Shown piece by piece: positions 26,417-35,470 of a DNA stretch of 64,000 nucleotides. This DNA comes from Mariprofundus sp. NF. GTDB lineage: Bacteria > Pseudomonadota > Zetaproteobacteria > Mariprofundales > Mariprofundaceae. Location: positions 359,001 through 423,000 of the forward strand of contig NZ_VWNC01000002.1 of NCBI RefSeq assembly GCF_013387455.1, in the 5' to 3' direction. The notes under the pieces are model-generated. The model did not search any database. It had not been told where the DNA came from and saw nothing but the letters and a program-made list of their open reading frames with translations. The translations under genes and the position numbers were made by a program. Position 1 is the stretch's first letter, and each line of letters opens with the position of its first letter.

Positions 26417-28258
26417 CTAAATGTGAATGGCGCGATCGTCGGAATCGAGAACTGACTCGTGGATCATCTCCGAGAGGGTTGGATGCGGGAACATGTGGTG
26501 CGCAAGCTCGGCTTCCGTGGTCTCCAGTGTTTTGGCGACACCGAGTGAAACGATCATCTCGGTCGCTTCAGCACCGACGATGTGCGCACCCAGCAGCTCA
26601 CCGGTTTCAGCATGAAAGATGGTTTTGACCATGCCTTCAGTCTCAGCCAGACCCATCGCTTTACCGTTGGTGCCGTATGGCATGCGCCCTACCTTGTAGG
26701 GGATACCCTCTTCTTTGCACGTGTTCTCTGTTTTACCGCATGAGCCGACCTGTGGCTGGCAGTAGGTACAACCCGGCACATTACCGTAATCCACCGGATG
26801 CGGATGTTTCCCGGCAATCGCCTCGACACAGACAATGCCCTCATGGCTGGCCACGTGTGCCAGTGCAGGGGCACCAACCACGTCACCGATGGCGTAGATG
26901 CCGGGATGGTCGGTACGATACCAGTCATCCACTGCAATGGTGTTACGCTCCACCTTCATGGCGGTATTTTCAGCACCAATGGCATCGGTATTACCGATCA
27001 CGCCAACAGCAACCAGACAGACATCACCTTCAACACTTAACTGTTTGCCTTTGGACTCATACGCTACGACAGCTTTGCCATCGACATTTTTAGCCGACGA
27101 TACCATCGCACCGGTAATAATCCTGATCTTCTGTTTCTTGAAGCTGCGCTCCACCACACGGGAGATCTCATGATCCTCCAGCGGCAGAATCTGATCCGCC
27201 GCTTCGATTACCGTCACATCAGAACCCATCGCGTTGTAGAAGTAGGCGAACTCCATGCCGATGGCTCCGGAGCCTATCACCACCAGCTTCTTCGGCAGGG
27301 CTGTTGGCGCCAGCGCCTGTTTGTAGGTGATGATCACCTCGTTATCGACATCCATGCCCGGGAATGCACGCGCACGCGCACCGGTAGCCACAATCACATG
27401 TTTGGCGGTGACCTGCTTAGAGTTGCCTTCACTATCTTTCACCATCAAGCGGTTATCCGCCTCAAATGTGGCGTAACCCTCGATATGCTCGATCTTGTTC
27501 TTCTTGAACAGGAAGCCGATGCCATTATTGAGCTTGGCCGAAATCGCACGTGAACGGGCAACCGCCTTCTCCAGATCAGGATTGGCCTCAGTTACGCCCA
27601 GCCCCAGCGCATCACCACTATGTTTGATGATATTGATCACCTCAGCGGTACGCAGTAGTGCCTTGGTAGGAATGCATCCCCAGTTCAGGCAGATACCACC
27701 AAGATGGGTGGACTCGATGCAGGCGACCTTGAAACCGAGCTGTGCAGCACGAATCGCCGCCACATAACCACCGGGACCGGCACCAATCACCACCAGATCA
27801 TAGTCGCCATCGGCATTAAACAGACCTGCTTCTTTAAGGTGTAGTGCTTCCGCCTCTTCGGCGTCATGTACATCATGCGCTGCTATCGATGCCGGGTGCA
27901 TCTCAGGAGCAGATTCTGAACCCAACTCAACAGCCTCTTCAGATGTAACCTCTTCCCTGATCTCAATGGCACTGCCTGCAGCGGAACCATCAGCCTGGTA
28001 GTCGTCTGCAACCTCTTCGCCATCCTCGGCAATCACAGCAATAGGAGCACCTACGGTGACAATGGAGCCTTCAGGGGCGATGATTTTGTGCAAGACACCC
28101 TCATCAACAACCTCCATCTCCATGGTCGCTTTATCGGTCTCGATCTCGGCCATCACTTCGCCGGAGATGAGCTCATCACCCTCTTTTTTCAACCAGCGGG
28201 CAATGCGTCCCTCGGTCATCGTTGGCGAGAGCTGAGTCATAAAAATATCTATTGGCAT
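26417..28258 (-). CDS. lpdA: Dihydrolipoamide dehydrogenase with N-terminal lipoyl domain (PDH E3)
   Basis: 613 residues. Residues 1-75 are a lipoyl domain with the modified Lys in ETDKATMEME; the linker is acidic and Ala-rich (~80-145). The E3 part has an FAD site (VVIGAGPGGYVAAIRAAQLG), the redox disulfide in ICLNWGCIPTKAL, and NAD-binding VVIGSGAIGMEFAYFYNAMG. It re-oxidises dihydrolipoyl groups of the pyruvate dehydrogenase complex using NAD. Last gene of the pdh operon. Its downstream terminator appears to be split by the island. Extra Cys (GSCGKTENTC) near ~505 are unusual. Confidence 0.95.
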   Translation of the reverse strand: MPIDIFMTQLSPTMTEGRIARWLKKEGDELISGEVMAEIETDKATMEMEVVDEGVLHKIIAPEGSIVTVGAPIAVIAEDGEEVADDYQADGSAAGSAIEIREEVTSEEAVELGSESAPEMHPASIAAHDVHDAEEAEALHLKEAGLFNADGDYDLVVIGAGPGGYVAAIRAAQLGFKVACIESTHLGGICLNWGCIPTKALLRTAEVINIIKHSGDALGLGVTEANPDLEKAVARSRAISAKLNNGIGFLFKKNKIEHIEGYATFEADNRLMVKDSEGNSKQVTAKHVIVATGARARAFPGMDVDNEVIITYKQALAPTALPKKLVVIGSGAIGMEFAYFYNAMGSDVTVIEAADQILPLEDHEISRVVERSFKKQKIRIITGAMVSSAKNVDGKAVVAYESKGKQLSVEGDVCLVAVGVIGNTDAIGAENTAMKVERNTIAVDDWYRTDHPGIYAIGDVVGAPALAHVASHEGIVCVEAIAGKHPHPVDYGNVPGCTYCQPQVGSCGKTENTCKEEGIPYKVGRMPYGTNGKAMGLAETEGMVKTIFHAETGELLGAHIVGAEATEMIVSLGVAKTLETTEAELAHHMFPHPTLSEMIHESVLDSDDRAIHI

Positions 28259-28275
28259 GTCAAAACCTCGAAAGA

Positions 28276-28354
28276 GTTAACCACGAAGCAGACGAAGGTC
28301 ACGAAGGTATGCTTTAATCCATCCTTCGTGTTCTCTGTGTCCTTCGTGGTGATA
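28276..28354. repeat. Imperfect inverted ACGAAGG repeat between lpdA and pdhC
   Basis: Left half ACCACGAAG...GACGAAGG and right half CCTTCGTG...CCTTCGTGGT fold into a long irregular hairpin in the gap between two operon genes. The same kind of repeat lies at 29692 and in altered form at 58255. Confidence 0.7.
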
Positions 28355-28358
28355 GTTA

Positions 28359-29654
28359 TTAAATTAATACGCTGGCAGGCATTTCAATATGCTTCTTCAC
28401 TGCTGCCAGGAACTCAGCACCTACAGCGCCATCCACCACACGATGATCACATGAGAGGGTAAGGGTCATCATCTTCCTCACCACAACCGCACCATCTTCA
28501 ACAACGGCACGCTCATCAGTGCCACCCACAGCAAGAATCGCACCTTCAGGCGGATTCACAATAGCAGCAAACTGTTTCACACCATACATGCCAAGATTAG
28601 AGATCGAGAAAGTGCCGCCTGAATACTCTTCCGGCTGCAACTCACCAGCCCGTGCGCGGGTCGCCAGCTCTTTCACTTCAGCAGAGATGTCGGTAATGCC
28701 CTTCTGCTCGGCAAAACGGATCACCGGTGTGATCAGGCCGCCATCAATGGCCACCGCCACCGAGATATGCGCATGTTTATGCAACAGGGTATCGCGATCT
28801 GTCCAACTGGCGTTGGCTGCAGGCACATCCACCAGCGCTTTGGCCACGGCCTTGATAACAAAATCATTCACACTAAGTTTGAAAGCACCATCAGCAGCTT
28901 CATTAAGCTGAGCCCTGAGATCCATCAGTCGATCCATCACCACATCCACACTCAGGTAGAAGTGTGGTACCTGCTGTTTGGATTCAGTCAGACGGCGGGC
29001 AATGGCTTTACGCATCATCGAATTCTCAACGCGATCAAACTCATCTTCATGGTATGGCAGCGGGCCGGCAGGCAGTGGCCTCGCCGGAGGTGCTACGACA
29101 GCAGCAGTTGCGCCACCGACAGTAATGCCGGTCCTGACAGCCTTCTCAACATCCGATCTGGTGATGCGACCATTGGGGCCGGAGCCTGAGATAGCCGCCA
29201 GATTAATACCCTTCTGTTTGGCCAGTCTGCGTGCCAGCGGGCTGGCCTTGATACGTCCCTTGCGTGCCACAGGGGCCGAAGCCACTGGTGCAGCAACAGC
29301 CTCAGCTTTGGCGACTGGAGCCTCTTCTACAGCTGCAGTCACCGGAGCCTGTGGTGCTTCTGCTGCCGGAGCGGCATCACCAACGGCAGAAGCATAATCG
29401 GCAGGAACCTCTTCACCCTCCTCGGCAATCACGGCAATCACACTGCCGACAGGGACAATAGAACCTTCAGGGGAGAATATTTTGTGCAGGACACCTTCAT
29501 CAACCACTTCCATCTCCATGGTCGCTTTATCGGTCTCCACCTCGGCCAGAATCTCTCCTGATTCCAGGGTGTCACCCTCTTTTTTCAACCAGCGGGCAAT
29601 TTTACCCTCGGTCATGGTTGGTGAGAGCTGAGTCATAAACAGATCAATCGGCAT
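28359..29654 (-). CDS. pdhC: Dihydrolipoamide acetyltransferase (PDH E2)
   Basis: 431 residues from ATG 29654, which has AGGAAAACT before it. Order: lipoyl domain (Lys in ETDKATMEME), an Ala/Pro-rich linker (~90-135), a peripheral subunit-binding domain (KASPLARRLAKQKGINLAAI, ~144-180), and the catalytic acyltransferase core ending in SCDHRVVDGAVGAEFL, where His and Asp act in catalysis. It moves acetyl groups from E1 to CoA. The lipoyl domain is roughly five-sixths identical to that of lpdA. Confidence 0.95.
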   Translation of the reverse strand: MPIDLFMTQLSPTMTEGKIARWLKKEGDTLESGEILAEVETDKATMEMEVVDEGVLHKIFSPEGSIVPVGSVIAVIAEEGEEVPADYASAVGDAAPAAEAPQAPVTAAVEEAPVAKAEAVAAPVASAPVARKGRIKASPLARRLAKQKGINLAAISGSGPNGRITRSDVEKAVRTGITVGGATAAVVAPPARPLPAGPLPYHEDEFDRVENSMMRKAIARRLTESKQQVPHFYLSVDVVMDRLMDLRAQLNEAADGAFKLSVNDFVIKAVAKALVDVPAANASWTDRDTLLHKHAHISVAVAIDGGLITPVIRFAEQKGITDISAEVKELATRARAGELQPEEYSGGTFSISNLGMYGVKQFAAIVNPPEGAILAVGGTDERAVVEDGAVVVRKMMTLTLSCDHRVVDGAVGAEFLAAVKKHIEMPASVLI

Positions 29655-29691
29655 AGTTTTCCTCAAATTCTTTATACAAGACAAGCCCCTG

Positions 29692-29763
29692 CCACGAAGG
29701 ACACAGAGAACACGAAGTATTGATTATAGAATCTCTTCGTGGACTTCGTGATCTTCGTGGTGA
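29692..29763. repeat. Imperfect inverted ACGAAGG repeat between pdhC and pdhB
   Basis: CCACGAAGGACACAGAGAAC opens the left arm and CTTCGTGATCTTCGTGG closes the right. It sits in the gap of ~115 bases between two operon genes, so the hairpin would lie within the pdh mRNA. Confidence 0.7.
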
Positions 29764-29768
29764 GTCCA

Positions 29769-30749
29769 TCAGGCTTTTCCACACGCCACTCGGGCGGCTT
29801 CGACAATCTCAAGTACGCTCGGCACTGCCAGCGCTTCGAGATTCGCAGCATACGGCATCGGCACATCCTTACCTGTCACGCGAATCACCGGCGAGTCGAG
29901 ATCATCAAATCCACGCTCCATAATACGGGCGGAGATCTCAGCACCGATACCGGCAAAGCGCCATCCCTCTTCAACAACCACAGCACAGTTGGTCTTGGCC
30001 ACAGATCTGAGAATCGTATTCTCATCCAGTGGACGAATGGTACGCGGATCAATCACTTCAGCTTCAATACCCTGCGTAGCAAGTATTTTTGCCGCTTCAA
30101 GTGCAAAACCGGTCATGCGCGAATGGGCCACGATGGTGACATCAGTTCCGACACGCTTCACATCGGCCACGCCCAGAGGAATGATATAGTCATCATCCGG
30201 CACTTCACCGACATCACCGTAATTGATCTCATTTTCGATAAACACAACGGTATCATTGTCACGAATCGAAGCTTTTAACAGGCCTTTCGCATCAGCCGGA
30301 TTGGATGGCATCACCACCTTCAGGCCCGGCACATTGGCCAGCCAGTTCTCCAGACTCTGCGAGTGCTGCGCACCCACACGGGCGGCAGAACCACCGGCGC
30401 CACGGAAGACCATCGGGCAGCTGTACTGACCGCCGGACATATATTTCATCTTGGCGGCAGCATTGACGATCTGATCCAGCGCCAGAATGGCAAAGTTCCA
30501 GGTCATAAATTCAATCACCGGACGCAGGCCAGCCATTGAGGCACCCACACCAAGACCGGCAAAACCGAGCTCGGTGATCGGTGTATCAATCACACGTTTG
30601 GGGCCGAACTTCTCCAGCATGCCCTGGGATACTTTATAGGCGCCATTATATTCAGCGACCTCTTCGCCCATGAGGAAGACGCGATCATCACGCCGCATCT
30701 CTTCACACATCGCCTGATTCAGTGCTTCTCTATAGGTAATCTTGCTCAT
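29769..30749 (-). CDS. pdhB: Pyruvate dehydrogenase E1 component, beta subunit
   Basis: 326 residues of the transketolase-type beta chain. It opens with [20 protein letters not shown] and contains the usual [19 protein letters not shown] and [15 protein letters not shown] with His near the active site. The end holds [18 protein letters not shown]. It works with the alpha subunit to decarboxylate pyruvate with thiamine diphosphate. The ATG overlaps the pdhA stop (ATGA). Confidence 0.95.
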   Translation of the reverse strand: MSKITYREALNQAMCEEMRRDDRVFLMGEEVAEYNGAYKVSQGMLEKFGPKRVIDTPITELGFAGLGVGASMAGLRPVIEFMTWNFAILALDQIVNAAAKMKYMSGGQYSCPMVFRGAGGSAARVGAQHSQSLENWLANVPGLKVVMPSNPADAKGLLKASIRDNDTVVFIENEINYGDVGEVPDDDYIIPLGVADVKRVGTDVTIVAHSRMTGFALEAAKILATQGIEAEVIDPRTIRPLDENTILRSVAKTNCAVVVEEGWRFAGIGAEISARIMERGFDDLDSPVIRVTGKDVPMPYAANLEALAVPSVLEIVEAARVACGKA

Positions 30750-31798
30750 GAGTTCACACTTCCAGGGTAGGGATAGGCATTTTCGATCGGATCGCTGTAG
30801 ATATCAGTCCACAACTCGGACGCATCCGGCTCCGGCTGCGCTTCGGCCGCTTTGCCGATGGCTGCGACCTCTTTCTTAATATCTTTATCTTTCTGTTTGA
30901 ACTGCTCTTCAGTGGCCACTCCCGCCTCAATCATCTGCGCCTGCAGACGGGCAATCGGATCACGGCCGGAGCGCCACTCATCCACCTCAGCGCGGGTACG
31001 ATAGGTGGCAGGGTCAGACATCGAGTGACCGCGATAACGGTAGGTCATCGCTTCAACCAGAATCGGACCTTTACCTGAACGGGCATGCTCCATCGCCTCG
31101 CTCATCTTCTTCTCAAACTCAAGCACATCCATACCGTCAATCTTCATGCCGGGAATCTTGAACGATATACCACGTTTAAAGAGCTGTGTTTCTGCCGATG
31201 CACGATCCAGAGATGTGCCCATGGCGTACTGGTTATTCTCAACCAGGAACACGATCGGCAACTTCCACAGAGCTGCCATATTGAATGATTCGTAGACCGC
31301 GCCCTGATTGATGCCGCCATCACCCATAATACAGATGGTCACGCGACCATCTTCCTTGTACCAACTGGAGAAACCGAAGCCGAGTCCGATAGGCACCTGC
31401 TCGCCAACAATGCCATTACCACCGGCAAAGTTCTTGTCGATATCAAACATATGCATCGAGCCGCCTTTGCCTTTGACAATACCACCGGCGCGACCCAGAA
31501 GTTCAGCCATCACAGCTGTCGGATCGGAACCACGTGCCAGAATATGGCCATGGTCACGGTAACTGGTCATCATATAGTCGGTGGATTCGGCTGCATGCTG
31601 CAATCCGACGCAGACGGCCTCCTGTCCATTACAGAGATGGCAAAAACCACCAATCTTTTTCAGGCCATAAAGTTGACCCGCTTTCTCTTCGAAACGACGG
31701 ATAAAAAGCATCTGATCATGCATCTCATGCAGGCTCTCTTCAGAGAAGAAATGCCCGTCATGGGTGATACCAGCTTCCGATTTCTGCTTTGCAGACAT
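30746..31798 (-). CDS. pdhA: Pyruvate dehydrogenase E1 component, alpha subunit
   Basis: 350 residues. [12 protein letters not shown], then a thiamine-diphosphate motif [20 protein letters not shown], and [17 protein letters not shown] with the phosphorylation-loop-like region. A GGAGGCACC ribosome site precedes the ATG at 31798. It is the first gene of a four-gene operon (pdhA, pdhB, pdhC, lpdA), so the complex is of the alpha/beta E1 type. Confidence 0.95.
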   Translation of the reverse strand: MSAKQKSEAGITHDGHFFSEESLHEMHDQMLFIRRFEEKAGQLYGLKKIGGFCHLCNGQEAVCVGLQHAAESTDYMMTSYRDHGHILARGSDPTAVMAELLGRAGGIVKGKGGSMHMFDIDKNFAGGNGIVGEQVPIGLGFGFSSWYKEDGRVTICIMGDGGINQGAVYESFNMAALWKLPIVFLVENNQYAMGTSLDRASAETQLFKRGISFKIPGMKIDGMDVLEFEKKMSEAMEHARSGKGPILVEAMTYRYRGHSMSDPATYRTRAEVDEWRSGRDPIARLQAQMIEAGVATEEQFKQKDKDIKKEVAAIGKAAEAQPEPDASELWTDIYSDPIENAYPYPGSVNS

Positions 31799-32353
31799 GG
31801 TGCCTCCGGCAATGATTGGACAGTGTGAACAACGACTCTCAGCAGCTGTTCAGCATGCAGAGGCAAATGTGGGATTTAGCCTCTGCAGACAAAACCGAAC
31901 AGCAAAAGTGTCCGATTCTGGCGCCCCTTCCACAGGTCGCACGGTAGCTTTGAGTATTCAAAGCCACCTTAAATATAAGGGCGGATGCTGCCGTCAGCGC
32001 CTGACGGCAGCAACCACAACCATTTTATACACTTTTATTGCGATAAAGATCACAGATTAATAGTGGCCGCAAACCATACTAAGCCATTGTTACACGCTTA
32101 TTAAGGATGCTCTGAACAACTCAGAGTATCCGTGCAGGCCATGGATGGCCTGCCACAATCCGGCAGGAGAGCCGGATTGGACGGCAACGCCGCCTTTAGG
32201 CGATCGACACGATGCCGAGAGTCAAAATCATGCACAGTAAGTGCTTGATTTTGTGAGCAAAGGCAAAACCACGCTTTTGCCTTTGCGTACTGAAAAACCA
32301 CATGGACGTGGTTTTTCAGAGATCCATTAATATAGCACAGAAAGGAAGCCACC
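31799..32353. promoter_or_regulatory. Divergent intergenic region with about ten consecutive inverted repeats
   Basis: Between pdhA (minus) and the cNMP-binding gene (plus). Perfect or near-perfect stems include GCTGCCGTCAG / CTGACGGCAGC (31987-32011), a GGATGCTCTGA stem at 32105-32131, GCAGGCCAT / ATGGCCTGC (32134-32153), AATCCGGC / GCCGGATT (32157-32178), AAAATCA stem at 32224-32252, GCAAAGGCAAAA stem at 32257-32286 and TGAAAAACCAC stem at 32291-32318. Also TGCAGAGGC / GCCTCTGCA near 31857-31887. This density of hairpins is unusual; it may be a structured RNA or a nest of repeats. Both genes probably have promoters here, not resolved. Confidence 0.55.
32224..32286 (+). repeat. Tandem-hairpin element E1
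   Basis: Hairpin A (32224-32252, stem AAAATCA plus GCAC) is followed by a GTGA linker and hairpin B (32257-32286, 12-bp stem starting GCAAAGGCAAAA, loop CCACGC). Three other loci share the layout with different stems (33122, 54937, 62008). Confidence 0.65.
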
Positions 32354-33115
32354 ATGTCTAAAATTGTCTCTTTCAGAAAAGGTGAATCCCTGATCAGTCA
32401 GGGCGACGAGGGGCTCGTTGCTTATCTGATTCAGAACGGCTGGGTCATGATCAACCAGAACAAAGAGGATGGCAGCACCTTTCAGGTTAAAGTCGGACCC
32501 GGTGAAATCATTGGTGAACTGGCACTGACCGGACTGGTTACCAGGCGCAGTGCATCGGCCACAGCCATTACTGACTGTGATGCTGAAGAGATTGATCGCG
32601 GCGCCCTGATCCGACTGGTCAACGGCCCGGCCAGCAAACTGACGCCGGTGCTGGCTGCACTGCTCTCACGCCTGAAAAGTGCGATGGTGGATGAGAAACA
32701 GATCGATGAATGCATGCCTGAAGATCCGGCCCATGCTGTGATCGTCGGACTCAACAGCATCTCCAGGCAGGCGCTCTGCAATCAACCCTGCACCATCTCT
32801 CATCTGCCATGGACATTCGGAGCCCATGTGCCACCGCAAAGTGTTACGGATCTGTTCCGCAACAACCAGGAGGCTGATATCCGACTGGCTAAAGGCAGCC
32901 GCCGTGTGCGCGAGCAGCATATCCGTATCGAATCGGACAGAGATCACGGTCTGCAACTACATCTGATGCAGTATGGCGATTATTGCGAAGTCGATGAGAA
33001 ACGTGTTGGATATGGTGCATCTGACACGACTGTACCACTACAAAGCGGCTATCATACCGTCTGCTTCGGCGATCCGGTTGACCCTTACCGCTTTGGTATT
33101 GAGGTGTTGAATTGA
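32354..33115 (+). CDS. Cyclic-nucleotide-binding domain protein with FHA-like C-terminus
   Basis: 253 residues; AAGGAAGCC precedes the ATG. Residues ~5-115 are a Crp-type cNMP-binding fold (RKGESLISQGDEGLVAYLIQ, GPGEIIGELALTG). The C-terminal ~75 residues resemble an FHA domain (IRLAKGSRRVREQHIRIES, then a turn near DYCEVDEKRV), which binds phosphothreonine peptides in known families. There is no DNA-binding domain, so it is not a Crp regulator. It would be a link between nucleotide or redox signal and a phospho-target; the FHA part is by eye only. The gene is flanked on both sides by hairpin elements. Confidence 0.65.
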   Translation: MSKIVSFRKGESLISQGDEGLVAYLIQNGWVMINQNKEDGSTFQVKVGPGEIIGELALTGLVTRRSASATAITDCDAEEIDRGALIRLVNGPASKLTPVLAALLSRLKSAMVDEKQIDECMPEDPAHAVIVGLNSISRQALCNQPCTISHLPWTFGAHVPPQSVTDLFRNNQEADIRLAKGSRRVREQHIRIESDRDHGLQLHLMQYGDYCEVDEKRVGYGASDTTVPLQSGYHTVCFGDPVDPYRFGIEVLN

Positions 33116-33307
33116 GAAGATGCTGATTTATTGGCTCCTGCCAATAATCAGCTCGCAAAAGCAAAAGCGTCGTTTTTCTTTTGCTTACAAATCAGCCACT
33201 AGTGTGGTCGATTTGGCAGCCCATCCATGGGCTGCACGGAAGCGCTGAATTAATCAGCACTTCCGTAAAGAGGCCTTACCCGGCCCGTTCACCGTAAGGG
33301 GAAAGAG
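33116..33307. other. Intergenic region with tandem-hairpin element E2 and further stems
   Basis: Between the cNMP-binding gene and yciH. Hairpin A (33122-33152, GCTGATT with ATTGGC inside) and B (33155-33184, GCAAAAGCAAAA) match the E1 layout. Further stems: GCAGCCCAT / ATGGGCTGC (33216-33235) and GGAAGCGCTGA / TCAGCACTTCC (33238-33264). No ORF. The ribosome site GGGGAAAGAG of yciH is at its end. Confidence 0.6.
33122..33184 (+). repeat. Tandem-hairpin element E2
   Basis: Two adjacent stems with a 2-base linker; the second has one mismatch. Same order of parts as E1 with different stem sequences. Confidence 0.65.
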
Positions 33308-33673
33308 ATGAACAATGATCGCAAGCTGGTCTATTCCACAGAGAGCGGGCCGCTTGAGAAAGCCATGGCCGGCAAAAAAAACAGCCGTAAGAACAGAGCC
33401 CCGCAAAACACCCCTACCATTACAAACCCGGCCAAGCAGGGCATTCGCATTCGCCGTGAGTCCAAAGGGCGCGGTGGCAAAACTGTATCTATTATCGATG
33501 GGCTGCCACTGGACGAGAGCAGTCTGAAAATTCTTATGAAAAAATTGAAAGGTGCACTTGGCACCGGTGGTGCCGTCAAAAACGGCAGCCTTGAAATTCA
33601 GGGCGAACATAGAGACAAGCTTCTGCTACTACTGGAAAAAGAGGGGTATAAAGCCAAACTTTCAGGCGGTTGA
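33308..33673 (+). CDS. yciH: SUI1/eIF1-like translation factor YciH
   Basis: 121 residues. A basic N-terminus (KKNSRKNRAPQN) is followed by a SUI1 domain: IRIRRESKGRGGKTVSIIDG, then LKKLKGALGTGGAVKNGSLE. YciH homologues check start-site selection on 30S ribosomes and are induced by stress in E. coli. A strong terminator follows. The gene is preceded by the E2 hairpin region. Confidence 0.9.
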   Translation: MNNDRKLVYSTESGPLEKAMAGKKNSRKNRAPQNTPTITNPAKQGIRIRRESKGRGGKTVSIIDGLPLDESSLKILMKKLKGALGTGGAVKNGSLEIQGEHRDKLLLLLEKEGYKAKLSGG

Positions 33674-33717
33674 GCAAGATTCTGCTACAAGGTTACAGAT
33701 CAACTTAAAATCTGGAC

Positions 33718-33757
33718 AAAAGAAAAGGCGGAGTTTGCACTCTCCGCCTTTTCTTTT
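33718..33757 (+). terminator. Rho-independent terminator after yciH
   Basis: Perfect 16-bp inverted repeat: AAAAGAAAAGGCGGAG and CTCCGCCTTTTCTTTT with an 8-base loop. The run of T after the GC part makes it a strong intrinsic terminator on the plus strand. Confidence 0.9.
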
Positions 33758-33927
33758 ATTGTGTTTGAGGACACTTATTACTGCTGCTAACAGTGTGGTA
33801 AAGTATACAGCCCAATTTTGACAAATCCGTGACATTCCTCACAAAAAAACAGACAGGCTTAGATTTTTTTATCGCAGCCTCAAAAAGCGGGAGATCTTCG
33901 CAAGCCCTATGACCATTCTGCCTGGCT

Positions 33928-34641
33928 TCAGAAACTCACAACCAGTGTTATAGCAGTCTCGATATCGGTGCTCTTAACCGGTGCAATCACCTTACTGTTG
34001 TGATCCACTTTCAGAGAGATTTTACTTGCGAGATGGGAGTTGATCGCATGCTGCAGGGCAGTGATCGACTCTGTTGCCCAGCCATTTTTTCCGCCTTCAG
34101 TTGAGAGATCCTGGGTAAACACGGCAGAGTCACTCACCTTCCAGTTTAGACCTGTGGCGCCACGCATGATCGCCTCATTTTTCTTGCTGTTGTTGATGAA
34201 CCTGGTCTGCCTTAGACCACCACCAATCTCAGCTTTCCAGTGCAGACTGTCGGTTTTTATCAGATCGCGACCATAACCGATGGTTTCGCTGGTACGACGC
34301 CTGAAACCGGCAAAGCGATCACTCTGAAAACCGTAGCGGATAAACAGGTAGTCGCGCTCTGTGATTTTCCAGTCCTCCTGCAGACTGGCATCATAAGTTT
34401 CAGCCGTTGTCCTGTTATTATCGGTGGAGTTATTGGCGCTGCCCATAATCGTATCGCGCAACTTGATGCCTTCATGCACAAATTTGCCTTTGGCATTGAC
34501 GATAAAGGTACGGGTATTACCCGAGGTTTTCACGGCACCAAGCTCGATATTATTTTTCCAGCCGCCCGCCGTCTCCTCACAAGAAGCAGTAAAGGGGGCA
34601 AGTAGCAGCAGAGTCATCAGGGGTAAAGTGGTCTTTTTCAT
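33928..34641 (-). CDS. DUF481 family outer-membrane protein
   Basis: 237 residues. A signal peptide (MKKTTLPLMTLLLLAPFTAS) precedes alternating beta strands and ends in aromatic-rich VVSF with a terminal Phe, as in outer-membrane beta barrels. NIELGAVKTSGNTRTF is the typical first strand of DUF481 (YdiY-like). The family is thought to be an acid- or stress-linked outer-membrane protein. It is divergent from the following small gene. Confidence 0.85.
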   Translation of the reverse strand: MKKTTLPLMTLLLLAPFTASCEETAGGWKNNIELGAVKTSGNTRTFIVNAKGKFVHEGIKLRDTIMGSANNSTDNNRTTAETYDASLQEDWKITERDYLFIRYGFQSDRFAGFRRRTSETIGYGRDLIKTDSLHWKAEIGGGLRQTRFINNSKKNEAIMRGATGLNWKVSDSAVFTQDLSTEGGKNGWATESITALQHAINSHLASKISLKVDHNSKVIAPVKSTDIETAITLVVSF

Positions 34642-34727
34642 GCTGCGCAGACTATTGTCACACTTGTGAATTGCCAGCGTAAAAACTACGCATAACGTGT
34701 AAGCGCTTCTGTATTTGCAGAGGATCG

Positions 34728-34736
34728 TGCTATCGT
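34728..34736 (+). promoter_or_regulatory. Extended -10 with leaderless start for the 62-residue protein
   Basis: TGC then TATCGT, with 6 bases to the ATG at 34743. The -10 is weaker than at 17242 and 49999, but the spacing is the same. Confidence 0.3.
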
Positions 34737-34742
34737 TGCCCT

Positions 34743-34931
34743 ATGACTAAGAGAAATGAGATTATCATTGATCTGGATCAGATATGTTCAGATCCGGAGG
34801 TACTGGCCAAACTGCATGAGTGCGCCAGCCTGATGGTGCAGTCCTCTAATAGTCAGGAAGTAAAAAGCGGCTATCAGATGCTGGAGATGGTGGATCAATG
34901 CATGCGCCAGCAGGAGAAGAAGGGAGAGTAG
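34743..34931 (+). CDS. Small acidic protein, unknown
   Basis: 62 residues, no signal, two Cys (Cys15, Cys53). Pattern HECASLMVQSSNSQEVKSGY suggests an amphipathic helix. No ribosome site is visible; an extended -10-like TGCTATCGT stands 6 bases before the ATG. Function unknown; it is a plausible real small protein because the frame is clean and stands between two other plus-strand genes. Confidence 0.5.
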   Translation: MTKRNEIIIDLDQICSDPEVLAKLHECASLMVQSSNSQEVKSGYQMLEMVDQCMRQQEKKGE

Positions 34932-34986
34932 TGCTTCATCTGCACAAGGGAGGGATTATGGCTAGAACAGCATTGGAGCGTACCGA

Positions 34987-35403
34987 TTGAACAGCGTCAT
35001 GATCTCGGTCACGCTCTATCTGATTTCAGTCAACATTCTGGCAGGTGTCATCTATATGTTCGGTCAGAAGAAGGCCGGCCTATTGTGGATCGAATATCCA
35101 TTTGTCTATGCTCCGCTGATTATCTTCCAGTTCCTGATGCCTCAGTTCATGTCCATCCCCGGTCTGGCCGAAACTGAAAACTCACTGAAATATTTTCTCT
35201 TTATGTTGCAGGGCTTCAGCTGTGGCGCGATCGGAGCGATGATCCTTTTACCCCGCTTTTTTGTACCTGCCACCACTACCATGGAGAAACTGAAGGTAAC
35301 TGCCATCAGCTGCCTGGCGATGTCGATGATGTACCTGATTACCCGCTGGCTATTTTTTGAGGCACTGCGTTTTCTTCTTCCCCGCATGCATGGCGGCGGC
35401 TAA
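34987..35403 (+). CDS. Integral membrane protein of unknown function
   Basis: 138 residues with four transmembrane helices (VTLYLISVNILAGVIYMF, then FVYAPLIIFQFLMPQF, LQGFSCGAIGAMILLPRFF and ISCLAMSMMYLITRWLF). TTG 34987 with GGAG 8 bases upstream fits best; ATG 34999 is an alternative. A 10-codon ORF (ATG 34958, with the strong site AAGGGAGGG) ends on this TTG, so translation may be coupled. No family known. Confidence 0.65.
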   Translation: MNSVMISVTLYLISVNILAGVIYMFGQKKAGLLWIEYPFVYAPLIIFQFLMPQFMSIPGLAETENSLKYFLFMLQGFSCGAIGAMILLPRFFVPATTTMEKLKVTAISCLAMSMMYLITRWLFFEALRFLLPRMHGGG

Positions 35404-35470
35404 AACCCTATAAAAATAGCTCGATTGCAGCGCTCAACTGTTCTACAATGGAAGTAGCGGAGGTTACGAT

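Noticed and set aside
31987..32011. Intrinsic terminator
   Set aside because: Perfect stem, but it lies between divergent genes and has no T run, so it does not end any transcript seen here.
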